From the NCBI GenBank assembly GCA_026401075.1, contig JAPLNQ010000168.1, positions 1 to 36,841 on the forward strand: DNA of 36,841 bases. The letters run 5' to 3'. The notes under the pieces are model-generated. The model saw only the letters and a list, made by a program, of their open reading frames with translations. It searched no databases and was not told where the DNA came from. The position numbers and the translations under genes are program-made. The stretch is from Planctomycetia bacterium. Lineage in GTDB: Bacteria; Planctomycetota; Planctomycetia; Pirellulales; UBA1268. Shown piece by piece: positions 8,201 through 15,360 of the stretch; position 1 is the first letter of the stretch, and the number at the start of each line of letters is the position of its first letter.

Positions 8201-9580
8201 TCATTGGGCCGCCGCGGCCGGCGGCCCTTCGGCAGCCGCAGCCGCTGGGGCCGGCGGCTTCAGACCGGTGAGGGCCTGCCGCAGCGTCAGCTCTTCGGGT
8301 GTGGCATCCAGCTCCATCGCAGCCCGCCTCAGGTTCTGGGCCAGTTCCACCGCGGCCGGCGCTGCCTCGCCGCCCAGCACGGCGATGCCACGCTTCGAAT
8401 CGTCGGTGAGTATGGAATCGGCCAGCACTGCCAAACGCCAGGCGGCCCGGCGGCAGACCTCCCGCGGAATCATTTGTTCGATGGCTGGCTGGCCGGACGG
8501 GTCGCCTCCCATCCCCGGCGGCATCATCCCAGGCGGCATCATCCCCGGTGGCATCATCCCCGGTGGCATCATCCCCGGTGGCATCATTCCAGGCGCGGCC
8601 CCTCCGGTGCCACCGCCGTATTGCCGATCGAGGATGAGCTTATCCGCAGCCGCCACGTCACGTTCGAGTGCCACGACGGCCACCGCCCCGATGGCCTTGA
8701 TGACGGCTGCCTTGTCGACCTTGGATTCAGGGCCCGCGACAGCCGCCAGTGCGGCCGCAGCCCGCACACGGACATTGATCGATCGCTTGTTCTCACCAAG
8801 AATCCGCACCACTTCTGCCGCGGTCGCAGGCGTGAGCGGCCCCAGCGAGGGGAGCATCGTCAGACACCGAGACGCCATCCAGTCGTTCTCGACGGCCACC
8901 GATGAAGGCGTCGGCTCCTGCGGGTCTTCTTTGAGAATGGCCACGATGGCCGGGACCGCCACCGCTGCCATCCGCTGCTGTTCCTCAACAACGCCCTTCG
9001 TCGCCTCGACGTGCCTGGCAAGCCCCACACACGCGGCGATCCGCACCGCTTTCGGCAACTCGGCGTTCGCAGCCGCCCGCGCGAGCACCGCGGCAGCAGG
9101 CTGCCAGGGCTTTCGGTCCACGGATTGCAATTCGCCAATCAGCAGCATCGCATTGACCCGCACCGCGGCATCCGCATCCTCCTTGCCGGCGAGCGATTCC
9201 ATGAACGACAGGCAGGTCTTGCTAGCCTCTTCCGCGGCCTTTTCGTTGGTGATGTCGGCAAGCAGATATTCCCGCAACCGCTTCCGGACTCGCTCGATCG
9301 TGGTGCGGTTGGCCTCGAGACCCAACTGCGGCAGCGCAATCTCCTCGAGAAATCCGCGAGCAGCCGCGTCGAATGCCCCGCCACCACGCATCGACTCCTT
9401 GTAGGTGCGGGTTTCCGCCGCAGACTCCACCTTCGCCCAGTTCGACAAGCGGGCATCGTCGTCCTGGGCGAAGGCGCCGGCCGCAGCCGTTACCAGCACT
9501 CCAGCCGCCACGACAGCCGTGACGCGAAGCCTCAGGAAACGGCCGTTGGGCCGCACGTGCTCGGAGTGGAAGAGGCTCAT
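8201..9580 (-). CDS. Secreted helical-repeat protein with Met/Pro/Gly repeats
   Basis: No specific function recognised. The product is 459 aa. The start is ATG 9580, because a clear signal peptide follows: basic RPNGRFLRLR, hydrophobic VTAVVAAGVLVTAAAGAFA, then QDDD. The mature part is Ala/Leu-rich and helical, with HEAT-like units such as DAAVRVNAMLLIGELQ, AVRIAACVGLARHV and INVRVRAAAALAAVAG. A run of GMMPP repeats interrupts it near residues 330-357 (DNA repeat 8511-8585), and the tail is Pro/Ala-rich. It is the last gene of the PilM-like cluster. The reading frame stays open upstream into the previous gene, giving an apparent 1077-aa fusion from 11434. I treat that as a frameshift artefact, because a signal peptide in mid-protein makes no sense and the upstream gene has its own stop at 9597-9599 in another frame. 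Confidence 0.7.
   Translation of the reverse strand: MSLFHSEHVRPNGRFLRLRVTAVVAAGVLVTAAAGAFAQDDDARLSNWAKVESAAETRTYKESMRGGGAFDAAARGFLEEIALPQLGLEANRTTIERVRKRLREYLLADITNEKAAEEASKTCLSFMESLAGKEDADAAVRVNAMLLIGELQSVDRKPWQPAAAVLARAAANAELPKAVRIAACVGLARHVEATKGVVEEQQRMAAVAVPAIVAILKEDPQEPTPSSVAVENDWMASRCLTMLPSLGPLTPATAAEVVRILGENKRSINVRVRAAAALAAVAGPESKVDKAAVIKAIGAVAVVALERDVAAADKLILDRQYGGGTGGAAPGMMPPGMMPPGMMPPGMMPPGMMPPGMGGDPSGQPAIEQMIPREVCRRAAWRLAVLADSILTDDSKRGIAVLGGEAAPAAVELAQNLRRAAMELDATPEELTLRQALTGLKPPAPAAAAAEGPPAAAAQ
8511..8585 (+). repeat. 15-bp tandem repeat (5 units) within a coding region
   Basis: Five contiguous 15-bp units of the type ATCCCCGGTGGCATC, with a degenerate sixth to about 8595. Units 3-5 are identical; units 1 and 2 differ by one or two bases. 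On the minus strand they encode repeated Gly-Met-Met-Pro-Pro. Because the unit is a multiple of three, copy-number change would preserve the frame, so length variation between strains is likely. Confidence 0.9.
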
Positions 9581-9596
9581 GAAGGCTGCCCTGACA

Positions 9597-11434
9597 CTAT
9601 TTTTTGGGTGCGAACGGATTACCGAACGGAGAATCGCCGGGAACCGGTTGCTGACCGGGGCCACCGGGGCCACCCCCTGCAGCAATGTGGATTGATACCG
9701 GTCGATATCCTGCTGAGAATCGGCCGAGGAGGCGACTTCGAACGTGCCGTCCGGCCGGAGGAAGATCATCTCGAGCGGTTCGGGGGGCGGCGTTGGCTTG
9801 CCTGTCCTTGTCTCCGCGCGATCCTCAAGCCTGCCGCGGATGTCGAGGAGTACGCGATCGGTGACAATCGCATCGCCTCGCGAACGGGGATCGCCACGCT
9901 TATTTTGCGCCGGGTCCACGTTCGCGACACCGCCAACTTCCATCAACAGCGACCGCAGGGCAAACGTGCCGGAGTTCTGTTTTTCGCCGAGCACCAACGC
10001 GAAAACCATGCCCCCCTTGAGTCGCTTGAGATCCTGCTTCTTCATCGGCTGCACCAGCAGTCGGGCACCGTCGGGCACGACGACGGGCGTGGTGGCATTA
10101 CTGTCGGGGGATTCGAGGGTGGTCAGTTTGGCAATCGCCACATCCACGAGGTGGCGGCCCGGCACATTCAGATTCGGGTTCCAGCACACCGTCTTGACCC
10201 TGTAGCGGTATGTCCGTCCCGGCATGACCGCCAGATCGATGAATCTGAACAGGCGGTACTCCGGCCCCTTCGCCACCTGCCCGTCGGGACCTGGCATCAT
10301 TCCTGGCATCATTCCCATCCCGTCAGGGCCCATCGGCCCAAAGCCACCGGGGGGCTGCCCTCCAGCTGCTCCACCGAAGACATTCGTATTCTCTGCGGCC
10401 TTCTCCGCCTCTGCCTCGGCCTGGGCCTTCCGGGCGGCCGCGTCACGCTGCAGATAATCGCTGAACCAGGGATGCAGGGCGTTGAAACCCCAGGAGCTCT
10501 CTGCCAGTTGCGGCATAGGCATGCCGAATGGCAAGGGCGACTGCGTCGGATCCCGCCGCTCCAGTTCCGGTGGCAGCAGGATTGGTGGCAAGAGCAGTTC
10601 GGGCTGAATCCCCGCCCATTCGCCCGCATACCGACGAGCGATGCTCTTCATGTCGACTGGCGTCCACTTCTCTGCCGTTCCCGGCAGTAACTCGGTCCTT
10701 TCAAGGCGGTAATTACTCCAGCTTGGAGTGTCGAGCATCGCGTCGCGGAGACTCGCTGTACTGAACCTGCGCTCGTATTCCTGCTGCTGTTTGACGACGG
10801 GGATCAGGCCGGTGACGAGCACATACGGGACGATCTTGCCTTGAATGGCATTCGGGTCAGCCTGGGGCGGCATCACTCCCATATTCGGCGGCTGCGGCGG
10901 CATGGGCCCACCCCGACCACCACCCCGCGGCGGCTTGCCAGGCTTCGGCGCGTTGTTGGCGTCGAAGTTGAGGGGCCGGTCAGGCACCGGCCGATCGCCG
11001 ACCGGCTTGGGCTTCCGCGCCATGACGGCAACGCCCGCGACGGCCCGCAGGTCTTCAATCGGCAGAATGTCGGGGCTGCTTCGCCTGGCGAGCTCTCCGA
11101 ACAGCGGCTTGTTGAACACCACCTGCGGCGGCGTCGGTGTGATTTTCGGCGACAGCCATTGGGCCACGATGTCGGCGAGCCCCTTTTCGCTGGTCAGTTC
11201 ATCGTCCGGAGCGATCTTCACCGCTTCGATGTGCTCGGCGGTTGTCGCCGCATCGGCAACGATCGCATCCGGCTGCTGATCCTTCGTGGGCTGCATAGTA
11301 CGGTAAGCCGACACGCCGCCCCAGGCCAGCGCACACGCCGCCAAGCCGACCATGACTGCAACCACCTTCTCGCCGTGATTGAGCAGGAACGTCAGCAGCG
11401 CATCCTTTGTGAATGCTATACGGGGCGCTCTCAT
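9597..11434 (-). CDS. Single-pass membrane protein of PilM cluster, probable frameshift near C-terminus
   Basis: Not assigned to a known family. It is about 612 aa if a one-base frameshift is repaired. One N-terminal membrane helix (VVAVMVGLAACALAWGGVSA, residues 24-43) is followed by a long extracytoplasmic region with Pro/Gly/Met-rich linkers (near 170-200 and 360-385), an Ala/Glu/Lys-rich helix, and a folded C-terminal part (YRLFRFIDLAVMPGRTYRYR, then VLLDIRGRLEDR). The ATG at 11434 overlaps the previous stop (ATGA), indicating translational coupling. In the open frame the ORF runs into the next gene. The -1 frame entered at the five-base C run 9673-9677 (minus-strand G run) gives GGGPGGPGQQPVPGDSPFGN, then PFAPKK and a TAG at 9597-9599, 17 nt before the next start. 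That is a natural-looking end. Position in the cluster suggests a PilO/PilP-like assembly partner, by inference only. Confidence 0.65.
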
Positions 11435-12942
11435 GACGCGATCCTCCTGCGCGTGGGCCTGTTCAACAGCGCTGCCTTGGGTACCGGAGCCGGCTTTTCC
11501 GCAGCATCGGCAGGAGCCACCGCATTACCCTGCCCAGGCTCCAAGCCGACGGTTTTCTCGTTTGGCGGCGTCGCCAGACCAACCGTGCCGCGAAGTTCGA
11601 GGGTCACGTCGTAGTACCTTCCGGCTCCAGCCGGGCCGCCGAGGCCCCCTTCCGGCATGGATGGCATGGATGGCGGCCCGCCGGCCTGCCCCGACGTCGG
11701 GGCGTTGATCCGAACCTGGCGAACATCGATTGGAATTGCAGAGGCTGCCAGGCCGACGAGCAACCCGTCTATCTGTCGCTGATCGACCACGACACGCAAC
11801 ACGAACGGCATCAGGTGAATCATCTGACTGTCGATCGCCGCCTCCAACTCGGCAGCACTCAGCGGCTTCCCCGCGAAGTCGACATAGATCCAGTTGCGCA
11901 GCAGCACGTCTGCATCCACCGGCGCCGCGGCTTCTTCCGGAGAAGACATCGGAGCTGCCATGGGACCAGCACGCTGCCCCCCTTCGAACCGCGGGTTGGG
12001 AGGCCGGCCCACGGGCGCCCCGGGTGCTCCCGGTGCTCCCGGTGCCATCATGTCTGGTGGCGGCATCATCATCCCATCAGGATTCGCTTTTGCGACCATG
12101 CGGATGACCCGCCCGCCGTTGGCGCCTCCCGGATTGTCTTCTGCCGCCGGATACCCGACGTAGAGTTCGTCGACGCGAGAGATTGCGGCGTTGTGCGGGC
12201 CCGTGGCCGGCTTGTTGATCCGGGCCACCGCGTCACAGAGGAGCCCGTACACCCAGAGCTCTTCCTGGGCCAGCAGCACCTTCGCGGTCGATGGTTTCTT
12301 ATCCCAGTCATAGGATCCGTAGATCCGCTGCTGGTTTTCCGGATTCCACGTCGCGGCATAGCGCGACGCCTCCGGCACCATTCCCGCCGGCCCCATGCCG
12401 GGCCGCATCATCTCCGGACGAAGCGGCTGCTGGCGGACCTGCGACTGCCCTGCCCCGTTGATGTCCATCATGGCCTCTTCCACACCCAAGTGTGCAGGCA
12501 GCTCCCGAACCAGCATTCGCACATTGTTCTGGTAGCGCTCGAGCAACCGCGGAGACAACTTGCCGTCCGGTTTCAACGACTCCACCGCCTTCACGAAATC
12601 GGGCCCCAACGATTCGGGCCAGGCGCGGAGCGACTGCTGGCTGTCCCAGAATTTCCGCCACACAGCAAACGTTTCCCGCTTGACACGCATGGTGCTGGTG
12701 TCGATGTCGTTGGCCCACGAGGTGTTGGGATGCTGGGGAATGCTTCGCACGCTCTTCAACGCCGTGAGGTGCCCCCTGATCTGCGCTCGTACGGCCTCGA
12801 TCTGCGTGGTCAGCTCCCCTCGGACGAGGAACACCAACGGCAACAACAGGAACGGCACCATGATCGCCAACAGCCAGAAGTGGTGCTTGGCGAGCATTGC
12901 CACAAAGGGACGATTCGTGTCCGCAGCGGAAATCTTGGCCAT
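11431..12942 (-). CDS. Single-pass membrane protein of PilM cluster (PilO-like position)
   Basis: 503 aa with no confident family match. The short cytoplasmic N-terminus (MAKISAADTNRPF) precedes one membrane helix (HHFWLLAIMVPFLLLPLVFL, residues 20-39) and then a helical stretch with possible coiled coil (TTQIEAVRAQIRGHLTALKS). The rest is extracytoplasmic: a helical region, a Gly/Pro/Met-rich linker with GAPGAPGAP near residue 305, and an alpha/beta region near 350-415 (AAELEAAIDSQMIHLMPFVL, then VVVDQRQIDGLLVGLAAS) that could be ferredoxin-like, as in PilO or GspM. The tail is Pro/Ala-rich. It starts 63 bp after the PilM-like gene ends and its TGA overlaps the next ATG, so the two downstream genes are probably co-translated. 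A PilO/GspM role is inferred from topology and order. Confidence 0.7.
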   Translation of the reverse strand: MAKISAADTNRPFVAMLAKHHFWLLAIMVPFLLLPLVFLVRGELTTQIEAVRAQIRGHLTALKSVRSIPQHPNTSWANDIDTSTMRVKRETFAVWRKFWDSQQSLRAWPESLGPDFVKAVESLKPDGKLSPRLLERYQNNVRMLVRELPAHLGVEEAMMDINGAGQSQVRQQPLRPEMMRPGMGPAGMVPEASRYAATWNPENQQRIYGSYDWDKKPSTAKVLLAQEELWVYGLLCDAVARINKPATGPHNAAISRVDELYVGYPAAEDNPGGANGGRVIRMVAKANPDGMMMPPPDMMAPGAPGAPGAPVGRPPNPRFEGGQRAGPMAAPMSSPEEAAAPVDADVLLRNWIYVDFAGKPLSAAELEAAIDSQMIHLMPFVLRVVVDQRQIDGLLVGLAASAIPIDVRQVRINAPTSGQAGGPPSMPSMPEGGLGGPAGAGRYYDVTLELRGTVGLATPPNEKTVGLEPGQGNAVAPADAAEKPAPVPKAALLNRPTRRRIAS

Positions 12943-13005
12943 GATGTTGACGCTTGCGAGCGATGGAGGGTTGGGCTGGATCGAAAGACGCGAGAACGGG
13001 CTGAA

Positions 13006-15180
13006 TCACTGCCCAGCCTCAGGACCAGCATCGGCTGGAGACGAGGCTGGTGGAGCCTGTCCGGCGGGCCGTGGCTGCCAACAAAACTGCAGCACGAAGT
13101 CATACCGATGGAGAAACAGTTCCTGCGGCTCCTGCGGCAGCGTTGGATCGCTTCCTGGCTGGGGTGGCATCGGCATCGGCATCGCCGGCGAACTGCCGCC
13201 TTCGCTCAGGTTGGCGATGGGGATTCTCACCGGCTTGATGGGGGACGACTCAACAATGATGGGAAAGCCGATTCCCAGGTCGGACACACTCAACTGCTCT
13301 CCCGCCAACGGACCGGCAGAAACAATGACCTTGGTATCCTTGCCCATCAGATTCTTGACGAGCGTTGAACGCAGGAATTGCGCCCCTTCCAGCGGCTTGT
13401 GACGCTGTTCGTTGTGGAAGTGATGGCCACGCAACTCGATGACCCAGCCAGCACCAGTGGGGCCGACGGCGTCGTCTTTCTTCTCCGCCTGGTCTCCCTC
13501 GGAGGCGGCCGGATCGGCGGCCGGATCGGCGGCCGGCGCATCGGCGGCCGGCTGCGGGGCCGGCGCTGGCGGCTCGCCGTTGCCGTCCGCCTGAGCAGCC
13601 TGTCCTTCGGCTGCCTCCTCCCCGATGTGGGTTTCTGCCCACTGCGGCTTGAGGCTCGCAAACCACTCGGCGAGATCGGGAAAATACTGGCAGTCCATCT
13701 GATCGATGTGGAGTTCCTTGCGATCGGCTGGATTCTCAGGAATCTTTCCCTCTTCATCACGGGGCAGCAGCGACTGCACCGACCGCATCATATCGAGCGC
13801 CTCGAACCGCTGGTTCTGCACCCTTGCCAGCCACTGCTGCTGGGCAATCGCCGCGGTCTGTCGTTCGCGGACCTGGCCGATGGCCGCCGTGGCGGCCGCG
13901 GACTGCTTCTTGACCGTGTCGGCCTTGCCGAATGCAGCCGCATAAAGGTCGGGAGCGTATGCCGTCCAGGCGGCGAACATCCCGAAAAAATTGATCATCG
14001 CGGCAGCCAGCAGCCCGACCAGCACACCAACGGCCCACGGCTTCTTCGATTCGATGATGCGATCACGGACGATCTCGCCGGGCAGCAGGTTCGTGCCGAT
14101 CGCCGCGACGTTCGCCGCCTGCAGCGCGAGCCCATAGGCGGTTCCGAACGCGAGTTGATGCTCCTTGAACGCCGGGGTCGACAACACCGCCGCCCCCTCC
14201 AAGGCGTTGAACTTGTCGAGCCTCTGCACATCAAGCTGCAACTGCTGGCCGACGAAGTCGGCCAGCCCGCGGAGCTTGGTCGCATTTCCCATCAGCAGCA
14301 CCTTGGCGATGGTTGCCGTCCGATCGGTGCCTGTGAAGTAATTGAGCGATCGCTGCAACTCCGAGGCGAATTCGTTGAACACCGGCTTCATCGTCTTGAA
14401 AACGGCCTTCGGGTCCTCCGCCTTGACGGCATTCCGCTTCAGGTTTTCCGCCCTCGAAAACGTGAGCTTCATCCCCTGCACGAGCGACTTGGTGAAGTTG
14501 CTGCCGCCCGACTGAATACTGCGCTGCCAGATGCGTCGTCCGTTGGTGACCACGAGGTCTGTGGAGTCCACCCCCACCGACACCAGCGCGATGGACGGGA
14601 TCGGCGTGTCGGGGTCTGTGGTCGCGGAATCGGGCAGTTGGTCGAATATGGCCATGTTGGCCAGTGCGATCGGGGCCAGTTGCAGGAAGTCAACGTGGAT
14701 GCCCGCCTGCTGAAGGGGCGCCAGCGCCTTGAAAACCTGCTCGCGTTTCATCGCAAACAGGGCCACCTCAGCATCGAGCACGAACCCGCTCTCCTCCATC
14801 CCGCCGGCCAGCCGTTGCCAACGCCAGACCACCTGCTCCAGCGGAAACGGGATCTGCTGCCGCGCCTCGTACTTCACGATGTCGGGAATCTTCTTAGACT
14901 CGATCGGCGGCAGTTTGATGAACTTTGAAAGACCAAGACTGCCGGGCACCGACACGGCGACTTTGTCGCCCTTCAGGTCGTGACGGCTGATGAGCTGCTC
15001 GAGCGCCGACTGGACCAGTTCGATGGGATCGGCCTCGGGCTGGCTGAGAATCATCGGGTATTCGATGTACTCACACGCGACGGCCTCGAGCTTCCGTGGC
15101 TCGGCGGACACGCGGCACCGCAGCGCCTTGAGGGCGCATTTGCCGATATCAATTCCCCACACGTAAGAACCGCTGGCCAT
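13006..15180 (-). CDS. pilM: PilM-PilN (GspL-like) fusion, type IV pilus/type II secretion assembly platform
   Basis: Inner-membrane platform protein of a type IV pilus or type II secretion-like machine. Residues 1 to about 370 form a PilM actin-like domain: WGIDIGKCALKALR nucleotide motif, VSVPGSLGLSKFIKLPPI, KYEARQQIPFPLEQVVW, SVGVDSTDLVVTNG, LLMGNATKLRGLADFV. Next comes the PilN-type signature TNLLPGEIVRDR near 365, a single membrane helix (WAVGVLVGLLAAAMINFFGM, about 380-400), a helical segment, an Ala/Pro/Asp-rich linker near 540-580, and a C-terminal extracytoplasmic domain. Typical PilM is about 350 aa and soluble; 724 aa with a membrane segment matches GspL architecture or a PilM+PilN fusion. 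No pilin, PilB/C/Q or GspE gene lies in the window. ATG 15180 begins immediately before the family start. The gene is divergent from 15361. Confidence 0.85.
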   Translation of the reverse strand: MASGSYVWGIDIGKCALKALRCRVSAEPRKLEAVACEYIEYPMILSQPEADPIELVQSALEQLISRHDLKGDKVAVSVPGSLGLSKFIKLPPIESKKIPDIVKYEARQQIPFPLEQVVWRWQRLAGGMEESGFVLDAEVALFAMKREQVFKALAPLQQAGIHVDFLQLAPIALANMAIFDQLPDSATTDPDTPIPSIALVSVGVDSTDLVVTNGRRIWQRSIQSGGSNFTKSLVQGMKLTFSRAENLKRNAVKAEDPKAVFKTMKPVFNEFASELQRSLNYFTGTDRTATIAKVLLMGNATKLRGLADFVGQQLQLDVQRLDKFNALEGAAVLSTPAFKEHQLAFGTAYGLALQAANVAAIGTNLLPGEIVRDRIIESKKPWAVGVLVGLLAAAMINFFGMFAAWTAYAPDLYAAAFGKADTVKKQSAAATAAIGQVRERQTAAIAQQQWLARVQNQRFEALDMMRSVQSLLPRDEEGKIPENPADRKELHIDQMDCQYFPDLAEWFASLKPQWAETHIGEEAAEGQAAQADGNGEPPAPAPQPAADAPAADPAADPAASEGDQAEKKDDAVGPTGAGWVIELRGHHFHNEQRHKPLEGAQFLRSTLVKNLMGKDTKVIVSAGPLAGEQLSVSDLGIGFPIIVESSPIKPVRIPIANLSEGGSSPAMPMPMPPQPGSDPTLPQEPQELFLHRYDFVLQFCWQPRPAGQAPPASSPADAGPEAGQ

Positions 15181-15320
15181 GGCCGTTACCAGAACATCCT
15201 TGGGTACGAATCGACCGGGACCCGGAGACGCATCAAACGCTTCCCTACCAACACTTTACGAGTGATGTGCGCGGGGTGTCAAACGGGCCGCGCGTTCACG
15301 CCGAGCAAGGCCCTTCGGGC

Positions 15321-15348
15321 TTTCCGCTTTCCGATTTCCGCTTTCGCT
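15321..15348 (+). repeat. Pyrimidine-rich heptamer repeat before the GH38-like gene
   Basis: TTTCCGC, TTTCCGA, TTTCCGC and TTTCGCT lie in tandem 12 bp before the ATG at 15361, in place of any visible Shine-Dalgarno sequence. This may be slippage-derived leader sequence; a role in translation is speculation. Confidence 0.5.
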
Positions 15349-15360
15349 AAACTCGTCCCC

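Noticed and set aside
8511-8595. CRISPR-like appearance of the repeated 15-bp units
   Set aside because: Units are contiguous without spacers and encode an in-frame GMMPP repeat.
9011-14928. Plus-strand frames of more than 500 aa (9011-10690, 11815-13368, 13378-14928) opposite the PilM cluster
   Set aside because: Antisense frames with no recognisable motif and the composition expected of reverse-read codons; the minus-strand proteins have signal or membrane segments and operon overlaps.
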